Shown here: positions 46,387 through 55,644 of the stretch, in pieces
Layout of the letters: every line of letters starts with the position of its first letter
How positions within the stretch are numbered: the stretch's first letter is position 1
Assembly: GCF_051020955.1 (NCBI RefSeq)
Contig: NC_135020.1
Span: 3,285,501-3,349,500 of the forward strand
DNA from: Megalopta genalis
Lineage: Eukaryota > Arthropoda > Insecta > Hymenoptera > Halictidae
Length of the DNA: 64,000 nt
Direction: 5' to 3'
The notes under the pieces: model-generated
What the model was told of the DNA's origin: nothing
Seen by the model: only the letters and a program-made list of their open reading frames with translations
Databases searched by the model: none
Position numbers and translations under genes: made by a program

Positions 46387-47190
46387 TGTTCTCGTTGTTC
46401 TCGTTGTTGTTCTCGTTGTTCTCGTTGTTGTTCTCGTTGTTCTCGTTGTTCTCGTTGTTCTCGTTGTTCTCGTTGTTCTCGTTGTTCTCGTTGTTCTCGT
46501 TGTTCTCGTTGTTCTCGTTGTTCTCGTTGTTCTCGTTGTTCTCGTTGTTCTCGTTGTTCTCGTTGTTCTCGTTGTTCTTGTTGTTCTTGTTGTTCTTGTT
46601 GTTCTTGTTGTTCTTGTTGTTCTTGTTGTTCTTGTTGTTCTTGTTGTTCTTGTTGTTCTTGTTGTTCTTGTTGTTCTCGTTGTTCTCGTTGTTGTTCTTG
46701 TTGTTCTCGTTGTTGTTCTTGTTGTTCTCGTTGTTCTCGTTGTTCTCGTCGTTCTCGTTGTTCTCGTTGTTCTCGTTGTTCCCGTTGTTCTCGTTGTTCT
46801 CGTTGTTCTCGTTGTTCTCGTTGTTCTCGTTGTTCTTGTTGTTCTTGTTGTTCTCGTTGTTCTCGTTGTTGTTCTTGTTGTTCTCGTTGTTGTTCTTGTT
46901 GTTCTCGTTGTTCTCGTTGTTCTCGTTGTTCTCGTTGTTCTCGTTGTTCTCGTTGTTCTCGTTGTTCTCGTTGTTGTTCTTGTTGTTCTCGTTGTTCTCG
47001 TTGTTCTCGTCGTTCTCGTTGTTCTCGTTGTTCTCGTTGTTCCCGTTGTTCTCGTTGTTCTCGTTGTTCTCGTTGTTCTCGTTGTTCTCGTTGTTCTCGT
47101 TGTTCTCGTTGTTCTCGTTGTTCTCGTTGTTCTCGTTGTTCTCGTTGTTCTCGTTGTTCTCGTTGTTCTCGTTGTTCTCGTTGTTCTCGT
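46387..47190. repeat. E-rich region without A
   Basis: E runs at 46387-46572, 46674-46826 and 46852-47190, with plain 9-mers between, form most of a 908-nt stretch (46387-47294) with no A on the + strand. Confidence 0.88.
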
Positions 47191-47326
47191 TGTTCTTGTT
47201 GTTCTTGTTGTTCTTGTTGTTCTTGGTGTTCTTGTTGTTCTTGTTGTTCTTGTTGTTCTTGTTGTTCTTGTTGTTCTTGTTGTTTTTGTTGTTGATGTTG
47301 TTCTTGTTGTTGTTCTTGTTGTTGTT

Positions 47327-47458
47327 CTAGTGGTCCTTGTTGTTGTTGTTCTGGTTGTTCTTGTTGTTCTTGTTGTTCCGGTTGTTCTTGTTGTTCTTGT
47401 TCTTGTTGTTCTTGTTGTTCTTGCTGTTCATTTTGTCTTGTTGTACTTGTTGTTCTAG
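47327..47458. repeat. N block 7 (132 bp, CATTTTG subtype)
   Basis: Same length, but reads TTCATTTTGTCTTG where most copies read TTCATGTTGTCTTG. The upstream flank has GTTGATGTTG (47292) instead of GTTCATGTTG. Both changes are shared only with N block 9. The one-base loss is at about 47436-47437. Confidence 0.92.
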
Positions 47459-48015
47459 TTGTTCTTGTTGTTCTTGTTGTTCTTGCTGTTCTTGTTCTTG
47501 TTGTTCTTGTTGTTCTTGTTGTTCTTGTTGTTCTTGCTGGTCATGTTGATCTTGTTGTTCTTGTTGTTGTTGTTGTTGTTGTTGTTGTTCTTGTTGTTCT
47601 TGTTGTTCTTGCTGTTCTTGTTGTTCTTGTTGTTCTTGTTGTTCTTGTTGTTCTTGTTGTTCTTGTTGTTCTTGTTGTTCTTGTTGTTCTCGTTATTCTC
47701 GTTGTTCTCGTTGTTCTTGTTGTTCTTGTTGTTCTTGGTGTTCTTGGTGTTCTTGTTGTTCTTGTTGTTGTTCTTGTTGTTGTTGTTGTTCTTGCTGTTC
47801 TTGTTGTTCTTGTTGTTGTTGTCCTTGTTGTTCTTGTTGTTCCTGTTGTTCCTGTTGTTCTTGTTGTTCTGGTAGTTCTTGTTGCTCTTGTTGTTCTAGT
47901 TGCTCTTGTTGTTCTAGTTGTTCTGGTTGTTCTCGTTGTTCTCGTTGTTCTCGTTGTTCTCGTTGTTGTTCTTGTTGTTCTCGTTGTTCTCGTTGTTCTC
48001 GTTGTTCTCGTTGTT

Positions 48016-48024
48016 CTCGTGTTC
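48016..48024. other. One-base register slip inside an E array
   Basis: The string TTCTCGTGTTCTCG replaces TTCTCGTTGTTCTCG, a loss of one T. This shifts the triplet register by one base, independently of the N blocks, and is not seen in the parallel E arrays at 45396 or 50785. Confidence 0.88.
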
Positions 48025-48225
48025 TCGTTGTTCTCGTTGTTCTCGTTGTTCTCGTTGTTCTCGTTGTTGTTCTTGTTGTTCTCGTTGTTCTCGTTGTTCT
48101 CGTTGTTCTCGTTGTTCTCGTTGTTCTCGTTGTTCTCGTTGTTCTCGTTGTTCTCGTTGTTCTCGTTGTTCTCGTTGTTCTCGTTGTCCTCGTTGTTCTC
48201 GTTGTTCTTGTTGTAATTGTTGTTC

Positions 48226-48257
<32 letters not shown>

Positions 48258-48704
48258 CTTGCTGTTCTTGCTGTTCTTGCTGTTCTTGATGTTCTTGTTG
48301 TTCTTGTTGTTCTTGTTGTTCTTGTTGTTCTTGTTGTTCTCGTTGTTCTCGTTGTTCTTGTTGTTCTTGTTGTTCTTGTTGTTCTTGTTGCTCTTGTTGC
48401 TCTTGTTGCTCTTGTTGCTCTTGTTGCTCTTGTTGCTCTTTTTGCTCTTGTTGGGCTTGTTGTTCTTGTTTTTCTTGTTGTTCTTGTTGTTCTTGGTGTT
48501 CTTGTTGTTCTTGTTGTTCTCGTTGTTCTCGTTGTTCTTGTTGTTCTTGTTGTTCTTGTTGTTCTTGTTGCTCTTGTTGCTCTTGTTGCTCTTGTTGCTC
48601 TTGTTGCTCTTGTTGCTCTTTTTGCTCTTGTTGTTCTTGTTGTTCTTGTTGTACTTGTTGTTTTTGTTGTTCATGTTGTTCTTGTTGTTGTTCTTGTTGT
48701 TGTT

Positions 48705-48836
48705 CTAGTGGTCCTTGTTGTTGTTGTTCTGGTTGTTCTTGTTGTTCTTGTTGTTCCGGTTGTTCTTGTTGTTCTTGTTCTTGTTGTTCTTGTTGTTCTT
48801 GCTGTTCATGTTGTCTTGTTGTACTTGTTGTTCTAG
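48705..48836. repeat. N block 8 (132 bp)
   Basis: Same length and standard CATG form. The one-base loss is at about 48814-48815. It lies only 1378 bp after N block 7. Confidence 0.92.
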
Positions 48837-49309
48837 TTGTTCTTGTTGTTCTTGTTGTTCTTGCTGTTCTTGTTCTTCTTGTTCTTGTTGTTCTTGTTCT
48901 TGTTGTTCTTGTTGTTCCGGTTGTTCTTGTTGTTCTTGTTGTTCTAGATGTTCTTGTTGCTCTTGTTGTTCTTCTTGTTCTTCTTGTTCTTCTTCTTCTT
49001 CTTGTTCTTCTTGTTCTTGTTGTTCTTGTTGTTGTTTTTGTTGTTGTTGTCCTTGTTGTTCTTGTTGTTCTTGTTGTTCTTGTTGTTCTTGTTGTTCTTG
49101 TTGTTCTTGTTGTTCTTGTTGTTCTTGTTGTTCTTGTTGTTCTTGTTGTTCTTGTTGTTCTTGTTGTTCTTGTTGTTCTTGTTGTTCTTGTTGTTCTTGT
49201 TGTTTTTGCTGTTCATGTTGTTCTTGTTGTTCTTCTTGTTGTTGTTCTAGTTGTCCTTGTTGTTGTTGTTGTTGTCCTTGTTGTTCTTGTTGTTCTTGTT
49301 GTTCTTGTT

Positions 49310-49342
49310 GATCTTGTTGTTCTTGTTGCTCTTGTTGCTCTT

Positions 49343-49373
<31 letters not shown>

Positions 49374-49732
49374 TTGTTCTTGTTGTTCTTGTTTTTGTTG
49401 TTCTTGTTGTTGTTGTTCTTGTCGTTGTGGTTCTTGTTGTTCCTGTTGTTGTTGTTGTTCCTGTTGTTCTTGTTGTTGTTGTTCATGTGGTTCTTGTTGT
49501 TGTTGCTCTTGCAGTTCTTGTTCTTGTTGTCCTTGTTGTTCTTTCTGTTCTTGTTGTTGTTGTTGTTGTTGTTGTCCTTGCCGTTGTTGTTGTTCTTGCT
49601 GCTCTTGTTGCTCTTGTTGATCTTGTTGTTCTTGTTGTTCTTGTCGTTCTTGTTGCTCTTGTTGCTTTTGTTGCTCTTGTTGCTGTTGTTGTTGTTGTTG
49701 CTCTTGTTGCTGTTGTTGTTGTTGTTCTTGTT
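49310..49732. repeat. C module copy 8a (423-bp form) with 47-bp stub
   Basis: Same 423-bp GATC-to-GATC form as copy 6a, with a TTCCTGTTGTTC change at about 49459. The following C unit stops after 47 bp (49733-49779) and is replaced by a B module, so this is a recombination breakpoint. Confidence 0.87.
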
Positions 49733-49738
49733 GATCTT

Positions 49739-49769
<31 letters not shown>

Positions 49770-49888
49770 TTGTTCTTGTTGTTTTTGCTGTTCATGTTGT
49801 TCTTGTTGTTCTTCTTGTTGTTGTTCTAGTTGTCCTTGTTGTTGTTGTTGTTGTCCTTGTTGTTCTTGTTGTTCTTGTTGTTCTTGTT

Positions 49889-49921
49889 GATCTTGTTGTT
49901 CTTGTTGCTCTTGTTGCTCTT

Positions 49922-49952
<31 letters not shown>

Positions 49953-50311
49953 TTGTTCTTGTTGTTCTTGTTTTTGTTGTTCTTGTTGTTGTTGTTCTTG
50001 TCGTTGTGGTTCTTGTTGTTCCTGTTGTTGTTGTTGTTCCTGTTGTTCTTGTTGTTGTTGTTCATGTGGTTCTTGTTGTTGTTGCTCTTGCAGTTCTTGT
50101 TCTTGTTGTCCTTGTTGTTCTTTCTGTTCTTGTTGTTGTTGTTGTTGTTGTTGTCCTTGCCGTTGTTGTTGTTCTTGCTGCTCTTGTTGCTCTTGTTGAT
50201 CTTGTTGTTCTTGTTGTTCTTGTCGTTCTTGTTGCTCTTGTTGCTTTTGTTGCTCTTGTTGCTGTTGTTGTTGTTGTTGCTCTTGTTGCTGTTGTTGTTG
50301 TTGTTCTTGTT
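49889..50311. repeat. C module copy 8b (423-bp form)
   Basis: Again 423 bp, with the same TTCCTG change at about 50038 as copy 8a. A-less B-C segments at 49250-49780 and 49829-50311 form a local tandem duplication of 579 bp. Confidence 0.87.
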
Positions 50312-50317
50312 GATCTT

Positions 50318-50348
<31 letters not shown>

Positions 50349-50531
50349 TTGTTCTTGTTGTTCTTGTTTTTGTTGTTCTTGTTGTTGTTGTTCTTGTCGT
50401 TGTGGTTCTTGTTGTTCCTGTTGTTGTTGTTGTTCTTGTTGTTCTTGTTGTTCTTGTTGTTCTTGTTCTTGTTGTTCTTGTTGTTCTTGTTGTTCTTGTT
50501 GTTCTTGTTGTTCTTGCTGGTCATGTTGATC
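50312..50531. repeat. C module copy 8c (internal deletion)
   Basis: Starts normally through TTGTTTTTG and TGTCGTTGTGG, then skips the CTTGCAG, TTCTTTCTG and TTGCCG part and resumes near the CTGGTCATG end. It is followed by (TTG)9. Confidence 0.82.
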
Positions 50532-50558
50532 TTGTTGTTGTTGTTGTTGTTGTTGTTG
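50532..50558. repeat. (TTG)9 tract after C
   Basis: Nine triplets after the internally deleted C copy. Confidence 0.88.
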
Positions 50559-50784
50559 TCCTTGTTGTTCTTGTTGTTCTTGTTGTTCTTGTTGTTCTGG
50601 TAGTTCTTGTTGTTCTTGTTGTTCCGGTTGTTCTTGTTGTTCTTGTTGTTCTTGTTCTTGTTGTTCTTGTTCTTGTTGTTCTTGTTGTTCTTGTTGTTCT
50701 TGTTGTTCTTGTTGTTCTTGTTGTTCTTGTTGTTCTTGTTGTTCTGGTAGTTCTTGTTGCTCTTGTTGTTCTAGTTGTTCTTGT

Positions 50785-51107
50785 TGTTCTCGTTGTTCTC
50801 GTTGTTCTCGTTGTTCTCGTTGTTCTCGTTGTTCTCGTTGTTCTCGTTGTTCTCGTTGTTCTCGTTGTTCTCGTTGTTCTCGTTGTTCTCGTTGTTCTCG
50901 TTGTTCTCGTTGTTCTCGTTGTTGTTCTTGTTGTTCTCGTTGTTCTCGTTGTTCTCGTTGTTCTCGTTGTTCTCGTTGTTCTCGTTGTTCTCGTTGTTCT
51001 CGTTGTTCTCGTTGTTCTCGTTGTTCTCGTTGTTCTCGTTGTTCTCGTTGTTCTCGTTGTTCTCGTTGTTCTCGTTGTTCTCGTTGTCCTCGTTGTTCTC
51101 GTTGTTC
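50785..51107. repeat. Long E array ending at TAATTG
   Basis: About 320 bp of TTGTTCTCG with the same near-terminal TCCTCG variant, and TAATTG at 51114. Closely parallels 45396-45707. Confidence 0.9.
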
Positions 51108-52123
51108 TTGTTGTAATTGTTGTTCTTGTTGTTGTTGTTGTTGTTCTTGCTGTTCTTGCTGTTCTTGTTGTTCTTGTTGTTCTTGTTGTTCTCGTTGTTC
51201 TCGTTGTTCTCGTTGTTCTCGTTGTTGTTCTCGTTGTTGTTCTCGTTGTTCTCGTTGTTCTCGTTGTTCTCGTTGTTCTCGTTGTTCTCGTTGTTCTCGT
51301 TGTTCTCGTTGTTCTCGTTGTTCTCGTTGTTCTCGTTGTTCTCGTTGTTCTCGTTGTTCTCGTTGTTCTCGTTGTTCTCGTTGTTCTTGTTGTTCTTGTT
51401 GTTCTTGTTGTTCTTGTTGTTCTTGCTGTTCTTCTTGTTCTTGTTGGCCTTGTTGTTCTTGTTGTTCTTGCTGTTCTTGTTGATCTTGCTGTTCTTGTTG
51501 ATCTTGTTGTTCTTGCTGTTCTTGTTGTTCTTGCTGTTCTTGTTGTTCTCGTTGTTCTCGTTGTTCTCGTTGTTCTCGTTGTTCTCGTTGTTCTCGTTGT
51601 TCTCGTTGTTCTCGTTGTTCTCGTTGTTCTCGTTGTTCTCGTTGTTCTCGTTGTTCCCGTTGTTCTCGTTGTTCTCGTTGTTCTCGTTGTTCTCGTTGTT
51701 CTCGTTGTTCTTGTTGTTCTTGTTGTTCTCGTTGTTCTCGTTGTTCTCGTTGTTCTCGTTGTTCTCGTTGTTCTCGTTGTTCTCGTTGTTCTCGTTGTTC
51801 TCGTTGTTGTTCTTGTTGTTCTCGTTGTTCTCGTTGTTCTCGTCGTTCTCGTTGTTCTCGTTGTTCTCGTTGTTCCCGTTGTTCTCGTTGTTCTCGTTGT
51901 TCTCGTTGTTCTCGTTGTTCTCGTTGTTCTCGTTGTTCTCGTTGTTCTCGTTGTTCTCGTTGTTCTCGTTGTTCTCGTTGTTCTCGTTGTTCTCGTTGTT
52001 CTTGTTGTTCTTGTTGTTCTTGGTGTTCTTGTTGTTCTTGTTGTTCTTGTTGTTCTTGTTGTTCTTGTTGTTCTTGTTGTTTTTGTTGTTGATGTTGTTC
52101 TTGTTGTTGTTCTTGTTGTTGTT

Positions 52124-52255
52124 CTAGTGGTCCTTGTTGTTGTTGTTCTGGTTGTTCTTGTTGTTCTTGTTGTTCCGGTTGTTCTTGTTGTTCTTGTTCT
52201 TGTTGTTCTTGTTGTTCTTGCTGTTCATTTTGTCTTGTTGTACTTGTTGTTCTAG
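52124..52255. repeat. N block 9 (132 bp, CATTTTG subtype)
   Basis: Same length, with the CATTTTG and GTTGATGTTG changes of N block 7. The one-base loss is at about 52233-52234. This is the last N block; the right 11.7 kb has none. Confidence 0.92.
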
Positions 52256-52733
52256 TTGTTCTTGTTGTTCTTGTTGTTCTTGCTGTTCTTGTTCTTGTTG
52301 TTCTTGTTGTTCTTGTTGTTCTTGTTGTTCTTGCTGGTCATGTTGATCTTGTTGTTCTTGTTGTTGTTGTTGTTGTTGTTGTTGTTCTTGTTGTTCTTGT
52401 TGTTCTTGTTGTTCTTGTTGTTCTTGTTGTTCTTGTTGTTCTTGTTGTTCTTGTTGTTCTTGTTGTTCTTGTTGTTCTTGTTGTTCTTGTTGTTCTCGTT
52501 ATTCTCGTTGTTCTCGTTGTTCTTGTTGTTCTTGTTGTTCTTGGTGTTCTTGGTGTTCTTGTTGTTCTTGTTGTTGTTCTTGTTGTTGTTGTTGTTCTTG
52601 CTGTTCTTGTTCTTGTTGTTCTTGTTGTTGTTGTCCTTGTTGTTCTTGTTGTTCCTGTTGTTCTTGTTGTTCTGGTAGTTCTTGTTGCTCTTGTTGTTCT
52701 AGTTGCTCTTGTTGTTCTAGTTGTTCTGGTTGT

Positions 52734-53033
52734 TCTCGTTGTTCTCGTTGTTCTCGTTGTTCTCGTTGTTGTTCTTGTTGTTCTCGTTGTTCTCGTTGTT
52801 CTCGTTGTTCTCGTTGTTCTCGTTGTTCTCGTTGTTCTCGTTGTTCTCGTTGTTCTCGTTGTTCTCGTTGTTCTCGTTGTTCTCGTTGTTCTCGTTGTTC
52901 TCGTTGTTCTCGTTGTTCTCGTTGTTCTCGTTGTTCTCGTTGTTCTCGTTGTTCTCGTTGTTCTCGTTGTTCTCGTTGTTCTCGTTGTTCTCGTTGTTCT
53001 CGTTGTTCTCGTTGTTCTCGTTGTTCTCGTTGT
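52734..53033. repeat. Long E array
   Basis: About 300 bp of TTGTTCTCG following a TTCTGG start. Unlike 53723-54055 it ends in plain 9-mers without TAATTG. Confidence 0.9.
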
Positions 53034-53722
53034 TCTTGTTGTTCTTGTTGTTCTTGTTGTTCTTGTTGTTCTTGTTGTTCTTGTTGTTCTTGCTGTTCTT
53101 CTTGTTCTTGTTGGCCTTGTTCTTCTTGTTGTTCTATTTGTTTTTGTTGATCTTGTTGCTCTTGTTGTTCTTGTTGTTGTTCTTGTTGATCTTGTTGTTC
53201 TTGCTGTTCTTGTTGTTCTCGTTGTTCTTGTTGTTCTCGTTGTTCTCGTTGTTCTCGTTGTTCTCGTTGTTCTCGTTGTTCTCGTTGTTCTCGTTGTTCT
53301 CGTTGTTCTCGTTGTTCTCGTTGTTCTCGTTGTTCTTGTTGTTCTTGTTGCTCTTGTTGCTCTTGTTGCTCTTGTTGATCTTGTTGCTCTTGTTGCACTT
53401 GTTGCTCTTGTTGCTCTTGTTGCTCTTTTTGCTCTTGTTGGGCTTGTTGTTCTTGTTGTTCTTGTTGTTCTTGTTGTTCTTGTTGTTCTCGTTATTCTCG
53501 TTGTTCTCGTTGTTCTTGTTGTTCTTGTTGTTCTTGGTGTTCTTGGTGTTCTTGTTGTTCTTGTTGTTGTTCTTGTTGTTGTTGTTGTTCTTGCTGTTCT
53601 TGTTCTTGTTGTTCTTGTTGTTGTTGTCCTTGTTGTTCTTGTTGTTCCTGTTGTTCTTGTTGTTCTGGTAGTTCTTGTTGCTCTTGTTGTTCTAGTTGCT
53701 CTTGTTGTTCTAGTTGTTCTGG

Positions 53723-54055
53723 TTGTTCTCGTTGTTCTCGTTGTTCTCGTTGTTCTCGTTGTTGTTCTTGTTGTTCTCGTTGTTCTCGTTGTTCTCGTTG
53801 TTCTCGTTGTTCTCGTTGTTCTCGTTGTTCTCGTTGTTCTCGTTGTTCTCGTTGTTCTCGTTGTTCTCGTTGTTCTCGTTGTTCTCGTTGTTCTCGTTGT
53901 TCTCGTTGTTGTTCTTGTTGTTCTCGTTGTTCTCGTTGTTCTCGTTGTTCTCGTTGTTCTCGTTGTTCTCGTTGTTCTCGTTGTTCTCGTTGTTCTCGTT
54001 GTTCTCGTTGTTCTCGTTGTTCTCGTTGTTCTCGTTGTCCTCGTTGTTCTCGTTG
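53723..54055. repeat. Long E array ending at TAATTG
   Basis: About 330 bp of TTGTTCTCG with one 3-bp expansion and a TCCTCG near the end, TAATTG at 54065. Confidence 0.9.
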
Positions 54056-55092
54056 TTCTTGTTGTAATTGTTGTTCTTGTTGTTGTTGTTGTTGTTCTTG
54101 CTGTTCTTGCTGTTCTTGCTGTTCTTGTTGTTCTTGTTGTTCTTGTTGTTCTTGTTGTTCTCGTTGTTCTCGTTGTTCTCGTTGTTCTCGTTGTTGTTCT
54201 CGTTGTTCTCGTTGTTCTCGTTGTTCTCGTTGTTCTCGTTGTTCTCGTTGTTCTCGTTGTTCTCGTTGTTCTCGTTGTTCTCGTTGTTCTCGTTGTTCTC
54301 GTTGTTCTCGTTGTTCTCGTTGTTCTCGTTGTTCTTGTTGTTCTTGTTGTTCTTGTTGTTCTTGTTGTTCTTGTTGTTCTTGTTGTTCTTGCTGTTCTTC
54401 TTGTTCTTGTTGGCCTTGTTCTTCTTGTTGTTCTATTTGTTTTTGTTGATCTTGTTGCTCTTGTTGTTCTTGTTGTTGTTCTTGTTGATCTTGTTGTTCT
54501 TGCTGTTCTTGTTGTTCTCGTTGTTCTTGTTGTTCTCGTTGTTCTCGTTGTTCTCGTTGTTCTCGTTGTTCTCGTTGTTCTCGTTGTTCTCGTTGTTCTC
54601 GTTGTTCTCGTTGTTCTCGTTGTTCTCGTTGTTCTTGTTGTTCTTGTTGCTCTTGTTGCTCTTGTTGCTCTTGTTGATCTTGTTGCTCTTGTTGCACTTG
54701 TTGCTCTTGTTGCTCTTGTTGCTCTTTTTGCTCTTGTTGGGCTTGTTGTTCTTGTTTTTCTTGTTGTTCTTGTTGTTCTTGTTGTTCTTGTTGTTCTTGT
54801 TGTTCTTGTTGTTGTTGTTCGTGTTGTTCTTGTTGTTCTTGTTGTTGTTGTTGTCCTTGTTTTTGTTGTTCTTGTTGTTGTTGTTCTTGCTGTTCTTGTT
54901 CTTGTTGTTCTTGCTGTTCTTGCTGTTCTTGCTGTTCTTGCTGTTCTTGCTGTTCTTGCTGTTCATGTTGTTATTGTTGTTGTTGTTGTTGTCCTTGTTG
55001 TTCTTGTTGTTCTTGTTGTTCTTGTTGTTCTTGTTGTTCTTGTTGTTCTTGTTGTTCTTGTTGTTGTTGTTATTCTTGCTGTTCTTGTTCTT

Positions 55093-55123
<31 letters not shown>

Positions 55124-55644
55124 TTCTTGTTGATCTTGTTGTTCTTGTTGTTCTTGTTGCTCTTGTTGCTCTTGTTGTTCTTGTTGTTCTTGTTGTTCTT
55201 GTTGTTCTTGTTGTTCTTGTTGTTCTTGTTGTTCTTGTTGTTCTTGTTGTTCTTGTTGTTCTTGTTGTTCTTGTTGTTCTTGTTGTTCTTGTTGTTCTTG
55301 TTGTTCTTGCTGTTCTTGTTGTAGTTGTTGTTGTTGTAGTTCTTGTTGTTCTTGTTGTTCTTGTTGTTCTTGTTGTTCTTGTTGTCCTTGTTGTTCTTGT
55401 TGTTCTTGTTGTTCTTGTGGTTTTTGTTGATCTTGTTGTTCTTGTTGTTCTTGTTGTTGTTGTTGTTCTTGCTGTTCTTGTTGTAGTTGTTGTTGTTGTC
55501 CTTGTTGTTGTTGTAGTTCTTGTTGTTCTTGCTGTTCTTGTTGTTCTTGTTGTTCTGGTTGTTCTCGTTGTTCTCGTTGTTCTCGTTGTTCTCGTTGTTC
55601 TCGTTGTTCTCGCTGTTCTCGTTGTTCTTGTTGTTCTTGTTGTT

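Larger units (their letters stand above)
39552..47458. repeat. HOR copy 7
   Basis: A partial J (39713), B (39895-39950), tandem C units (40028-40898), (TTG)10, D (40976), E/F blocks to 42340, H, I, J, K, a long E array (43279-43702), P (43960), O (44175-44290), TAATTG (44475), P (44726), O (44940-45050), E arrays (45396-45697, 45780-45985), a shortened G (46028), F (46375), E arrays (46387-47190) and N (47327-47458). It combines modules of the left family (C, D, H-K) with P and O, the modules that dominate the right end. Confidence 0.78.
47459..48836. repeat. HOR copy 8 (short, 1378 bp)
   Basis: This short unit between two N blocks holds a CTGGTCATG start (about 47536), plain 9-mers, an O-like TTGGTG pair (47735), D-like CTGGTAG (47870), E array (47930-48206) with a one-base loss near 48020, TAATTG (48214) and two copies of a GCTC-rich run (48389-48445 and 48568-48630), before N at 48705-48836. 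It is the smallest N-to-N interval in the window. Confidence 0.8.
48837..52255. repeat. HOR copy 9
   Basis: A variant with TTTTTG (48945-49050), plain 9-mers, B (49200-49255), C of 423 bp (49310-49732) with a 47-bp stub, B again (49780-49838), C of 423 bp (49889-50311), partial C (50312-50531), (TTG)9, D-like sequence twice (50596 and 50746), E (50785-51107), TAATTG (51114), E (51187-51383), shortened G (51430), E (51546-51710, 51727-52000) and N (52124-52255). The right half closely follows 45240-47458. Confidence 0.8.
52256..55320. repeat. Transition block with about 993-bp tandem unit
   Basis: It begins like copy 8 with CTGGTCATG. A CGTTATTCTCG marker occurs at about 52497 and again about 53490, 993 bp apart; between and after them are O-like TTGGTG pairs, D-like CTGGTAG (52672 and 53665), E arrays (52734-53033, 53723-54055), G (53098 and 54396) and H (53395 and 54693). 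A modified I block with repeated CTTGCTG units (54890-54965) follows, then plain 9-mers. No N block closes it, and the next modules are of the P/O family. Confidence 0.78.
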
